Virus record (IMG/VR): IMGVR_UViG_3300009684_000103
Coordinates: 1 to 32,364 of that record
Origin: a virus
Reading direction: 5' to 3' (one strand)
Length of the DNA stretch: 32,364 nucleotides
Made by a program: the position numbers and the translations under genes. How positions within the stretch are numbered: position 1 is the first letter of the stretch; every line of letters begins with the position of its first letter. Of this stretch, positions 1 through 6,835 are shown piece after piece. Under the pieces are notes generated by a model. It worked only from the letters and a program-made list of their open reading frames with translations, was not told the DNA's origin and did not search any database.

Positions 1-243
1 ATTCTCATCAATTTTGTCAAAATTGTAAAAAAACCAAGTTAAAGGATGACCTGGTTTTGTGATTTTGAAGTAATAGTCAAGTAGTTCTTTTGACCTATCA
101 TAGCCTACGCTATCTATTACATCCTGCATAGCCCACTTTTCTCTGTGACGATTAATATGTGGGGCTTTGGAATATTTATCCTGATATAACGCAACATACT
201 TGCTCACCAAAGCATGAGCAAGTTTAGCATCTTCCTTTGTCAT
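1..243 (-). CDS. Unrecognised small phage protein, 3' end cut by the window edge
   Basis: The frame is open from an ATG at 243 to the left edge, giving 81 residues of an incomplete protein. It is charged and aromatic-rich (begins MTKEDAKLAH; later KWAMQDVIDSVGYDRSKELL and HPLTWFFYNFDKIDEN), which suggests a small soluble helical domain with an exposed aromatic patch. Its ATG overlaps the stop of the preceding gene as TAATG, so translation is probably coupled. I have seen similar short frames in phage early/middle regions but cannot name a family. It lies at the end of the structural/lysis run, so it may belong to the next functional module. Confidence 0.75.
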   Translation of the reverse strand, partial: MTKEDAKLAHALVSKYVALYQDKYSKAPHINRHREKWAMQDVIDSVGYDRSKELLDYYFKITKPGHPLTWFFYNFDKIDEN

Positions 244-452
244 TATTTCTTATGACCCTTAAGTTCGTCTTCTACTTCATTTGATTTTTCAATAAGTTTG
301 GTCTCTACAAACTCATAAACACGATCTGTTGCTTCGTTAACTGTTTCACCTTGACGTACAGCATCTTCTACACCAATAGAAATTCTAATGCTCTCATAGT
401 TGCCAAGATTTCTCACAAACTCTAAATTAACTCTTACACTTGTATTATTCAT
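243..452 (-). CDS. Small conserved-type phage protein (69 aa), function unknown
   Basis: This 69-residue acidic protein has the central stretch NLGNYESIRISIGVE followed by a helical, charged C-terminus ending in HKK. The NLGNYES pattern recurs in small phage proteins of unknown role (recognised from memory, not tested). The ATG lies inside the last codons of the upstream gene (8-nt overlap). The stop overlaps the next start as TAATG, so three small genes are translationally linked. It has no signal peptide, membrane segment or cysteine cluster. Confidence 0.75.
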   Translation of the reverse strand: MNNTSVRVNLEFVRNLGNYESIRISIGVEDAVRQGETVNEATDRVYEFVETKLIEKSNEVEDELKGHKK

Positions 453-657
453 CTTCCGCCATATCTCTTAAAAATCCTAGGGAGTTACCCTTTTTGCTAT
501 CTTTTATATTTGATAGCAATTCATATAGTAGCATAAGTCTATCGGATATAGCAAGCATATTCTCTAAATCATCTTTCTTTTTTGCAACCTTATAGGATTT
601 TTGAAGAACTTCTAAGGATGATTTTAGAATTTTCTTTGGATCATTTTCGATACTCAT
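445..657 (-). CDS. Small helical protein (70 aa), function unknown
   Basis: The 70-residue protein is Lys/Leu-rich and predicted all-helical by eye (EVLQKSYKVAKKKDDLENM, then RLMLLYELLSNIKDS), compatible with a helical hairpin or a small coiled-coil dimer. It starts 3 nt after the stop of the HTH gene and overlaps the next gene by 8 nt. No domain family is recognised. Its position after a DNA-binding protein would fit a regulatory or DNA-associated role, but nothing in the sequence proves this. Confidence 0.75.
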   Translation of the reverse strand: MSIENDPKKILKSSLEVLQKSYKVAKKKDDLENMLAISDRLMLLYELLSNIKDSKKGNSLGFLRDMAEDE

Positions 658-660
658 AAT

Positions 661-1176
661 CTACCATTCTGGAGCTTTCCATACAGGAACAAATTCTCCG
701 CTATCGTTTTTAGCATAGAGAACTTTTTCATTTCTCATCAATGCTTCTAATTCTGCTTTGCTAGGAATATTACTAGGTGTAATCATTCCATCTTTTCTAG
801 GTCTACCCCTGTGAACTGTCTTGAAAAAATCTTGCAATTCCCGCATATCATCTTCACTAAAATAAAATTTTCCTGGAGTTCTTTTCTCATCAAGGGAGTA
901 AACTTGTTGGGGTTTTCTAATTTCTCCAGATCGCCAGTGTCTTTTAATAGTATCTGGACTTCTATTTATCAACTTGGCTGCTTGGGTTATAGTATATGCA
1001 CCCTTTTTATTTTTGGCTACATCTGATAAAGAGTATGCTACTCTTTTTTCATTACTATAATCCCAAGCAATCAACAAGTCTTCGGCACGATTTCTATGAA
1101 GTGCCTTATGGATATTATTGTTTAAGTAGAAATATAAGATTTTTTCGACAGGCTTCTTTCTTTTTCCGACAGCCAT
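661..1176 (-). CDS. HTH protein with AT-hook-like motif (putative DNA-binding regulator)
   Basis: This 171-residue protein has a MerR/excisionase-type winged helix-turn-helix at about residues 60-112: YTITQAAKLINRSPDTIKRH, then a wing-like RKPQQVYSLDE and KFYFSEDDM. A second basic element, RGRPRK at residues 123-128, matches the AT-hook core (RGRP) that binds the minor groove of AT-rich DNA. The pair suggests sequence-specific binding to this AT-rich genome or its host's. The start lies inside the zinc-ribbon gene (55-nt overlap, another frame). The first ATG gives MAVGKRKKPV, a basic N-terminus. It could be a late-gene regulator or a small-terminase-like DNA-recognition protein; I favour regulator, with low certainty. 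Confidence 0.8.
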   Translation of the reverse strand: MAVGKRKKPVEKILYFYLNNNIHKALHRNRAEDLLIAWDYSNEKRVAYSLSDVAKNKKGAYTITQAAKLINRSPDTIKRHWRSGEIRKPQQVYSLDEKRTPGKFYFSEDDMRELQDFFKTVHRGRPRKDGMITPSNIPSKAELEALMRNEKVLYAKNDSGEFVPVWKAPEW

Positions 1177-1307
1177 TGACCTAAAGCACCTTCATCCTTC
1201 TTAATTATCCATCTTTTACCACACATAAGGCAAAATAATTCAACACGCATTTTCTGAGAAAACACTCTATCTACAAATACTCTGCCTGTGCAGTTCTTAC
1301 AAAACAT
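1122..1307 (-). CDS. Zinc-ribbon protein (61 aa)
   Basis: Two CxxC knuckles, C3-K-N-C6 and C26-L-M-C29, separated by about 20 residues with FVDRVF in between, form a classic small zinc ribbon. The remainder (KRWIIKK, then a helical tail) is short. The start follows the holin stop with no gap (TAAATG). The 3' third overlaps the HTH gene by 55 nt in another frame, which is unusual for this window. Small zinc-ribbon proteins of this kind (VFVDRVFS with ELFCLMCGKRW) are common in actinobacteriophages from memory. They are thought to bind nucleic acid or protein, but no function is established. Confidence 0.8.
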   Translation of the reverse strand: MFCKNCTGRVFVDRVFSQKMRVELFCLMCGKRWIIKKDEGALGQWLSEKERSLSKKSYIST

Positions 1308-1622
1308 TTAACTCTTTATATTAACCAAGTTAAACTTAAGCAACCAATTATTCAAGGCTGTGTTATTTAGTGCATATGCGTATACAAACTGTGATGTTGT
1401 ATAGATGTATGCAAAGTGCTTTGCAACATCCTCAAGATCTGTTGTACCATTTCTCTGGAAGTAAGCACTTACATATCCCGCAACTAAACTTAAAATAGCT
1501 GTAAGCGTATGCGTTGTCTTTGGAGACCAACTTAGGGTCTTTACCAAAGATGTTAGAAGTGTTACCAAAACTCCTAATGCTAGGAATGTTAGTGATACTG
1601 TCTGCGAATTTGTTAGATTCAT
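1308..1622 (-). CDS. Holin-like small membrane protein
   Basis: This 104-residue protein has two hydrophobic segments, about residues 9-27 (VSLTFLALGVLVTLLTSLV) and 38-55 (HTLTAILSLVAGYVSAYF), joined by a short polar turn. A soluble C-terminus follows. Two membrane helices plus the late-module position fit a class II holin, which would permeabilise the cytoplasmic membrane at lysis. The start has a strong ribosome binding site (AAGGAG) 7 nt upstream. A possible promoter overlaps the end of the preceding gene. No endolysin lies beside it in this window, so the lysis role rests on topology and position only. Confidence 0.7.
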   Translation of the reverse strand: MNLTNSQTVSLTFLALGVLVTLLTSLVKTLSWSPKTTHTLTAILSLVAGYVSAYFQRNGTTDLEDVAKHFAYIYTTSQFVYAYALNNTALNNWLLKFNLVNIKS

Positions 1623-1640
1623 TTTAATCTCCTTAGATTA

Positions 1641-1667
1641 ATTATACGGAAAACTTTTTTCCGTCAA
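1641..1667 (-). promoter_or_regulatory. Possible promoter with spacer inverted repeat before the holin-like gene
   Basis: On the minus strand TTGACG (1667-1662) and TATAAT (1646-1641) stand 15 bp apart, one or two bases shorter than ideal. The spacer is almost exactly an inverted repeat, CGGAAAA-AAG-TTTTCCG (1663-1647). It overlaps the final codons of the metallophosphoesterase gene. It could be a promoter with a built-in operator. Confidence 0.4.
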
Positions 1668-2403
1668 CATAGCAAGTATAGTCAGGTGTGATCTGAATTA
1701 GTTGAATATGAGGGAAGTTACCATTTTCAACATGTCCAATTGCAAATCCTGCTTGCCAATTCTTTGTGATAGTGTAATCCATCTTACTAATATCAGTAAG
1801 GTGTCCGATTTCAAATCCCCGCAACTCCTGACCAGTAATACTATAGGTCTGGAAGTAAGTTCCCATTCTATGCGAATGTCCACGAACTAGAGATACACCC
1901 CAGTTATTTACATCGTTTCGAACAGACTCTCCTGCATGCTTAGAAATAGATTCTCCATGATGAGCATACATATCTCCAAATCGATGCACAGGCTCTTGGT
2001 CATACTCATGCCAATTAAATCCTGCGTTCTTGTAATCATACAAGGAATCTGGAGTAATAAATTCTAGGAAAGCTGGTGCTTTCTTTGCGAGGTAATCTCC
2101 ATGACGAGTCCACCCATGATTTCCATCATGGAAGTGCTTATCTGCCTTTGGAACAATCTTGTTAATCTGATGAAGGAATTCTTTAGTTCCCTGAACTCCA
2201 CCATCACTAACAGGAATGGTAAATTCAGCAGGGTACTCTGAAGCCCAACGGCTTGTAGAATCTGCATCATCAATATCTCCCAATAGGTCTACTGCATCTG
2301 GTTTCCACCACTTCATTACCTTTAGGAATAACTCAACTTTGCGTGGGTCATGGCGAGGAAAGTGTACGTCACTTACCATCATCCACTTAAGATCGTTTGT
2401 CAT
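1642..2403 (-). CDS. Calcineurin-like metallophosphoesterase
   Basis: The 253-residue protein has the full dinuclear-metal phosphoesterase signature: D12-x-H14 (VSDVHFP), G42-D43-x-x-D46 (LLGDIDD), G94-N95-H96 (DGNHGW), H148-H149 (AHHGES) and G175-H176-S177-H178. This places it in the calcineurin-like/Mre11-type phosphoesterase superfamily, which hydrolyses phosphodiesters or phosphomonoesters with Mn2+/Fe2+. The substrate cannot be read from the sequence; phage members have been assigned to DNA, cyclic nucleotides or nucleotide-linked molecules. It sits between an HNH endonuclease and the holin-like gene. The ribosome binding site is weak. All metal ligands appear intact, so it is probably active. 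Confidence 0.92.
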   Translation of the reverse strand: MTNDLKWMMVSDVHFPRHDPRKVELFLKVMKWWKPDAVDLLGDIDDADSTSRWASEYPAEFTIPVSDGGVQGTKEFLHQINKIVPKADKHFHDGNHGWTRHGDYLAKKAPAFLEFITPDSLYDYKNAGFNWHEYDQEPVHRFGDMYAHHGESISKHAGESVRNDVNNWGVSLVRGHSHRMGTYFQTYSITGQELRGFEIGHLTDISKMDYTITKNWQAGFAIGHVENGNFPHIQLIQITPDYTCYVDGKKFSV

Positions 2404-2414
2404 TTTATTACTTT

Positions 2415-2678
2415 CTACTTGTGAGCTTTGTTGTGTTGCTCTCTGGTACAGAGGAATAGATTTTCTATTCTGTTATCTGTTTTATTTTCGTTTATATGAT
2501 GTATAGTTTCCCATACTTCTAGGATTCTGTCAAGCTTTTTTTCTATTACTAGCCTATGCTCATAATACCATCCTTTAAATGATTTGGGATGTTCTGGTAT
2601 TTTAATTAAGATATACCCTTCTCTTGAAATCATAGAGTCTCTTTTGACCCAAGATTTCAAAACTTTATAACTAGGCAT
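2415..2678 (-). CDS. HNH homing-type endonuclease
   Basis: The protein is 87 residues from the ATG at 2678; a TTG four codons upstream (2690) would give 91 and is less likely. It has an HNH nuclease core: EHRLVIEK (H41), IHHINENKTDNRIENL (H60/H61, N69, N73), then REQHNKAH (H82, H86). The segment SREGYILIKIPEHP before it is the beta-strand element usual in free-standing phage HNH enzymes. It would make double-strand breaks or nicks next to its own insertion site. It overlaps the last 8 nt of the upstream gene (ATGCCTAG) and precedes the phosphoesterase by 11 nt, a compact fit for a mobile gene. No flanking duplication is visible. Confidence 0.88.
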   Translation of the reverse strand: MPSYKVLKSWVKRDSMISREGYILIKIPEHPKSFKGWYYEHRLVIEKKLDRILEVWETIHHINENKTDNRIENLFLCTREQHNKAHK

Positions 2679-3090
2679 ATCCAATAGCAATTAGATTAAC
2701 TCGTATTGGTTTTGGATTTCCAGGCGGGATCTTGCTTGCACTTACAATAACAGTGCATCCAGATGTTGATACACCAATAACAGTAATGTTTGGATTATAT
2801 GCAGACATATCATTTTCTGCAGATATTGTTGCTGTAATTACTGGATTAACAGATAGGTGTAAGTTGGAATAATCAAAAGTAAATTGATTGTCTTTTCCTG
2901 CACCAGTTGAAATATTTCCAGTCTTAGAGTACGCAAAAATTTTAATTCCTGTAGAATTATCTCCAATAAGTGGTACTACTGATTTTTCACCAAATTGAAA
3001 TTGATTGTTTTCTAATCTATGAAGCGCAATATATTGTGTACTTTGTAAACCACTAATATCTGCAGCAGTTAAAGAAATATTATCTGCCAT
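2671..3090 (-). CDS. Tail-tip-associated beta-rich protein, unknown function
   Basis: This 139-residue protein has alternating hydrophobic strands (TQYIALHRLENNQFQF, NPVITATISAEND, ITVIGVSTSGCTVIVSAS) and many Ser/Thr/Asn, typical of virion surface or fibre-tip proteins. It follows two other small genes directly downstream of the fibre gene. The ATG has a strong GGAGGA 8 nt upstream and overlaps the previous stop by 11 nt. It could be a small fibre or a receptor-binding tip. No family is recognised. Confidence 0.75.
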   Translation of the reverse strand: MADNISLTAADISGLQSTQYIALHRLENNQFQFGEKSVVPLIGDNSTGIKIFAYSKTGNISTGAGKDNQFTFDYSNLHLSVNPVITATISAENDMSAYNPNITVIGVSTSGCTVIVSASKIPPGNPKPIRVNLIAIGYA

Positions 3091-3469
3091 TTAAATTTCC
3101 TCCATCTTTTTGAAAATCTGCTTCTCGCTTACTAACAAGTATAGCATTATGTTTTTTAAATCCCAGCGCAATTAAGTCATCTGGGTCAACGATAAGCATC
3201 TTTTTGTTATCTACCATCAGATACAACTTATTTGTTGAAATATCTCTGATTAAAGATCCATCTCTAAATCCAACAATTCCCGACAGTTTTACATCGGACA
3301 TAGCAGATTCTGTTGTATTAACTTCATGTAGGCTCCAAGATAATCTTGCTCTATCAGAAATAAACTTAAACCGCTTGTCCCCTTTTATGTAAAAATACCC
3401 CTTTTCAGTATGAGCAATCATACCGCTAGGTACACGGGGACTATAATTAATCCTTTGCCTTTTGAGCAT
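3080..3469 (-). CDS. Small protein with a surface-protein-like repeat (tail-associated)
   Basis: The 129-residue protein contains a unit GSLIRDISTNKLYLMVDNKK (about 71-90), then DPDDLIALGF and an ILVS strand. This resembles the short beta-repeats in bacterial cell-surface proteins of general form G-x-L-[IV]-x(n)-[VK]-Y-L-[IM], charged turn, x-x-x-x-x-x-L-G (recognised from memory). A weaker earlier unit, GMIAHTEKGYFYIKGDKRFK at residues 16-35, may be a second copy. The gene sits among fibre genes and overlaps its upstream neighbour by 23 nt. A host-surface or sugar-binding role is a reasonable inference. Whether the repeat is really homologous needs a profile search. Confidence 0.72.
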   Translation of the reverse strand: MLKRQRINYSPRVPSGMIAHTEKGYFYIKGDKRFKFISDRARLSWSLHEVNTTESAMSDVKLSGIVGFRDGSLIRDISTNKLYLMVDNKKMLIVDPDDLIALGFKKHNAILVSKREADFQKDGGNLNGR

Positions 3470-3653
3470 TGATCAATGCACCCTGGAGTTCTTGAATACG
3501 CTGTTCACGAGCTTGAATTTCCTGTGTTGCTTGTGCCTTAAGCATAGCAAGATTTGTTTCATATTGACTGGTAATCTGACCAATACGGTTTTGTAGTTCC
3601 TGTACTAGAAGTTCTAGTGTCTTAAAATCTACTTGAGTTGGTTGTTCTGACAT
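3447..3653 (-). CDS. Short coiled-coil protein (68 aa)
   Basis: The 68-residue protein is almost entirely heptad-like (LELLVQELQNRIGQI, then IQAREQRIQELQGALINAQ), so a coiled-coil oligomer is likely. It has a strong AAGGAG 8 nt before the ATG and a promoter-like sequence upstream (3709-3681). Short coiled coils next to fibre genes often act as fibre chaperones or trimerisation aids, but this is inferred from context. Its last 23 nt overlap the next gene. Confidence 0.78.
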   Translation of the reverse strand: MSEQPTQVDFKTLELLVQELQNRIGQITSQYETNLAMLKAQATQEIQAREQRIQELQGALINAQKAKD

Positions 3654-3680
3654 TTATATCTCCTTGTTGTCTGTTTACTT

Positions 3681-3709
3681 ATTGTACTATTTATTAATTA
3701 CAAATGCAA
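3681..3709 (-). promoter_or_regulatory. Putative sigma-A-type promoter after the tail fibre gene
   Basis: On the minus strand TTGCAT (3709-3704), a 17-bp AT-rich spacer and TACAAT (3686-3681) lie in the 56-bp gap between the fibre gene stop and the coiled-coil gene. Spacing is ideal and both boxes are within two bases of consensus. Confidence 0.55.
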
Positions 3710-6700
3710 TTAATTGTTGTATCCGTAAATCTTAATAGTTCCAGTATAATTGTTATTTGAAGAACTTGATAATAAAGAAAAGCCATCAAATGCGCTTGCA
3801 GATGTATTATATCCTGTGTGGGAAAGGGTATATGTTCCACCTGGATTTCCCATTTGATAACTTTGAGAAACTACTTCTTTTCGGGTAGTAGTTGTAGCGG
3901 GACCATATGCTTCTAAAACTAAATTTTGTCCAACACTAAGTACAACAACTGCTGGACCATAAATAAAAGAATTACTAGAAAATGATGATGCGCTATATCC
4001 TAAAGCAAAAGATGAATATCCTTGATACACTGAATTGTATGTTCCAGCACCCAAAGAGTCAACTCCTGCTGCCCTAAAAGCAAATTTTATTGGAGTGTAT
4101 GTTGATCCTGTATAAGTAATTGCGCTAAAAGTTATAATAATTTTATAGTTTGTATAAGATGAACTAAATACATTATTGAAGGATATAGCTGATGCTGATG
4201 CAAATGAAGCAGAATATACAAGTGCTCCCATTAATCCTGTAAGTCCCGCCCCGCTTCCAACAAAAGATGCTGCGGTAACTGTTCCAGATACTGAAGCAGA
4301 TGTAGCAGTTATAGAACTAGATAAAGAAATTGTACTTGCAGAAATACTATTCAATCCAGATAAACTTGTTGATGTATTTCCCAAACCAATGATAGTTGAA
4401 CCAATTGTAATTGTGGAAGCTGAAAGACCAGATATCAAGACGAATCCCGCCGAACTTGCATATTTGACAGATGCACTTTGATTATTATGTACACCCGTTG
4501 CAGTATATGCAGAAGCTGCATTATATGCATTAAGGGATGCAGAGTTTGCAGCGGTAAGTGCAAAAGCAGAAGCATTATTGTATGCAGTGGATGATGCACT
4601 ATTTGATTGTGTTACTGCAAAAGCAGATGCTTGACTATATGCATTAAGGCTTGCACTGTTAGCATATGCCTGAGTTGCTACGGAAGATCCACTTATAGTT
4701 AATGCAGTAAAGTTTCCAGTTCCTGGTGTAGTTGCTCCAATATTAAAATTGTTCATCGCTCCAGCAAATCCTGCAGCAGTAATTGTAAAGTTATTGCCAG
4801 ATGACAAAGTAATATTTCCTGGAGAGGTACTATCTCCTGTACCAGAAGTTTGAATAATAATATTTCCGCCAGTAGCAGTACCTGTAGTTAGGGCGGTTGT
4901 AATTGCATTTGTGCTAATATTAATGTTACTACCAATGGGTGTTGTAGCATCCGTAGATGTAGCAGTTGTAGCAATAGATATTGTCCTACCAGTTAAATTT
5001 TGATTGTTAATTGCTGTAGATACTGTAAATGGACTTGTAGTAGAGTTAGAATTTGATATTGCTACACTTGTTAAACCAGTTAAGGATGTTGAGGTTCCAC
5101 CCAAACCTATTGTAGTTGAACCAATAGTAACTGAACCTGTGGCGGATGCAGTAATTCCTGTAAGTCCCGCCCCATTACCCACAAATGATGCTGCAGTAAT
5201 TTTTCCAGTTACAGATGCTGTTGCATTAAGGGTTAGAGCAGTACCTGTTGAGCCACCAATTGTAATAGTATTATATGTTCCAGTAGCATTACCAATGTTT
5301 ATTATTTGGGGGGTTGAGCCTAGTGTTGCACTAGATGTTCCAATATTAATTGTATTTTGTCCACCAACATTATTTGAATTTGTAAATAAATTAAGTGTTC
5401 TAGATCCAATAATACCTGATATTGGACCAACATCAAGTGTTGTTACTCCACCAAATGCAGTTATAGTTATTGGGGTGGATAATAAATTAAATGTTGCAGA
5501 TGATGAATTTAAGGTTCCATCAACAATCTCAAGGCTACCAAAAAACTTACCATATCTATTAAAATAAGATAATAGTGATGCTGAACTATCTTTAAACTCT
5601 AATAGATTTCCTGGAAAACTGCTACCTTGTAAAATTAATGCGGGCTTATTTCCAAAATACGGTGTTTGAATAAATGCGGTTGCAGATGCTGCTGCGTAAG
5701 AAATTACACTTAAGTAGTAATTATTTTGTGTACCTGAATCTCCAGTGATTCTTAAAGCTTGATTTGTAAAAGTTTCACTTGCAGACATTGTTATAGTATT
5801 TGAATTGCCTGTTTCACTTACTTTCATTTTCAAATATGCTGGAGATAATGAAGCAGATGTGTTTCCAAAAGACTTGTATAACTCAATACTAGCTTTTTCA
5901 TTATCGTCAGGGGCTATAGTTGCACCAGTAACTGATGCCTGTGAAGCTTGAATATTAATTTTTATATCATCTGGAGTTGTAGGTATTGCATTAGTTTGTA
6001 AATCTATAAAGGCAATTCCATCTGGACCATTTCCCGCCTCACCAACTCTTCTAATAGTAACTTGATTTGGATTTGATGAATTAGCTCCCCAAAATAAAAT
6101 TTCTCCACGACTATTATTTGATGCTGTTGGTCCAAAATCAGGAGAGGCGATTGCACCTGCTTTAATTAGTAAATTTGAGTATATGGTGCTAGTATTATTA
6201 TTAAATGTAATTTGAGGATAAGATTCGTCTCCAGAAATAACCAAAGAAGATGAAGCTCCAACAATCTTAAAACTTGGATATTCTCCTGTAAGACCAGCGT
6301 TCATAGATATTGTATTGCCACTAGCAGTATTATAAAGACTAGTAGAACCAATGTTAAACCCACCAATTTGTCCAGATGCTGCATAAATAGTGCCTCTAAA
6401 GTAAGCATTACCTGATGCTGTGTCAAGAAAGAAGTTAGCCTGTCCCGAAGATGTTGATGTTAATTGATATCCTAGAATACCAGTGCTGTTTATAACTACC
6501 GCCCCAGTATTTGCTGTGCCTGTTAATTTAGCAATAGAACTTGCTGTACCATTCCAAACACTTCCAAGATTTAATGCACCTGCAGCAGCAGCACCACCTG
6601 CATCCAATCCTCCAGCAATTAATGCTCCACCAGTAACACTTGATGAACTTGGTGCAAGGGCAGTTACTACAGATTGATTAGTTGCAACTAATTGTGTTCC

Positions 6701-6835
6701 ATCTATGTTGGTGGATGGTGCGGTAAAGGTATAAGCAAGAGAATTTACAGAAACAATACCGTCTGGGCTTTTTGCCCTTACTACAATATCGTATGTTTTT
6801 CCTGGAGTAAGACCCGTTAAATTTATAAAACCCAT
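3710..6835 (-). CDS. Long repetitive tail fibre, probable receptor-binding protein
   Basis: The 1041-residue protein is rich in Ser, Thr, Ala, Asn and Gly. The N-terminus (LTGLTPGKTYDIVVRAKSPD) looks like the second half of a fibronectin type III domain. A fibre shaft with short beta strands follows (FRGTIYAASGQIGGFNIG near 150-170). Two units of form TAASFVGxGAGLTG (about 540-561 and 850-870) and two of form GSTxIGLGxTSTSLxGL (about 567-585 and 803-825) are internal duplications. An Ala-rich segment at 718-780 repeats AYxxASA. The last 170 residues, ending GTIKIYGYNN, look like a globular beta-sandwich tip. The start overlaps the previous stop as TAATG. I read it as a trimeric fibre that contacts the host surface. 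Confidence 0.88.
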   Translation of the reverse strand: MGFINLTGLTPGKTYDIVVRAKSPDGIVSVNSLAYTFTAPSTNIDGTQLVATNQSVVTALAPSSSSVTGGALIAGGLDAGGAAAAGALNLGSVWNGTASSIAKLTGTANTGAVVINSTGILGYQLTSTSSGQANFFLDTASGNAYFRGTIYAASGQIGGFNIGSTSLYNTASGNTISMNAGLTGEYPSFKIVGASSSLVISGDESYPQITFNNNTSTIYSNLLIKAGAIASPDFGPTASNNSRGEILFWGANSSNPNQVTIRRVGEAGNGPDGIAFIDLQTNAIPTTPDDIKINIQASQASVTGATIAPDDNEKASIELYKSFGNTSASLSPAYLKMKVSETGNSNTITMSASETFTNQALRITGDSGTQNNYYLSVISYAAASATAFIQTPYFGNKPALILQGSSFPGNLLEFKDSSASLLSYFNRYGKFFGSLEIVDGTLNSSSATFNLLSTPITITAFGGVTTLDVGPISGIIGSRTLNLFTNSNNVGGQNTINIGTSSATLGSTPQIINIGNATGTYNTITIGGSTGTALTLNATASVTGKITAASFVGNGAGLTGITASATGSVTIGSTTIGLGGTSTSLTGLTSVAISNSNSTTSPFTVSTAINNQNLTGRTISIATTATSTDATTPIGSNINISTNAITTALTTGTATGGNIIIQTSGTGDSTSPGNITLSSGNNFTITAAGFAGAMNNFNIGATTPGTGNFTALTISGSSVATQAYANSASLNAYSQASAFAVTQSNSASSTAYNNASAFALTAANSASLNAYNAASAYTATGVHNNQSASVKYASSAGFVLISGLSASTITIGSTIIGLGNTSTSLSGLNSISASTISLSSSITATSASVSGTVTAASFVGSGAGLTGLMGALVYSASFASASAISFNNVFSSSYTNYKIIITFSAITYTGSTYTPIKFAFRAAGVDSLGAGTYNSVYQGYSSFALGYSASSFSSNSFIYGPAVVVLSVGQNLVLEAYGPATTTTRKEVVSQSYQMGNPGGTYTLSHTGYNTSASAFDGFSLLSSSSNNNYTGTIKIYGYNN
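4225..4285 (-). repeat. Tail fibre GAGLTG unit, distal copy
   Basis: This encodes VTAASFVGSGAGLTGL at about residues 852-868 of the fibre, next to the C-terminal tip. It is nearly identical at DNA and protein level to the copy at 5150-5215. Units ending GxGAGLTG occur in fibres of many phages, often near trimerisation points (recalled, not tested). Confidence 0.7.
5150..5215 (-). repeat. Tail fibre GAGLTG unit, proximal copy
   Basis: This encodes ITAASFVGNGAGLTGI at about residues 544-560 of the fibre. The GGGGCGGGACTTAC core is shared with the distal copy, about 920 bp away, so the two could recombine and delete the shaft between them. Confidence 0.7.

Noticed and set aside
4495-4680. Regular short repeats that look at first like a CRISPR array
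   Set aside because: They are in-frame Ala-rich fibre codons (AYxxASA) of variable length, without conserved repeats of equal spacing or unique spacers.
5004-5567. A 187-codon plus-strand open frame opposite the tail fibre gene (also 4176-4481)
   Set aside because: It reads as Val/Pro/Ala-rich low-complexity text, the mirror of Ser/Thr/Asn codons on the fibre strand. It has no convincing binding site and the fibre frame is unbroken.
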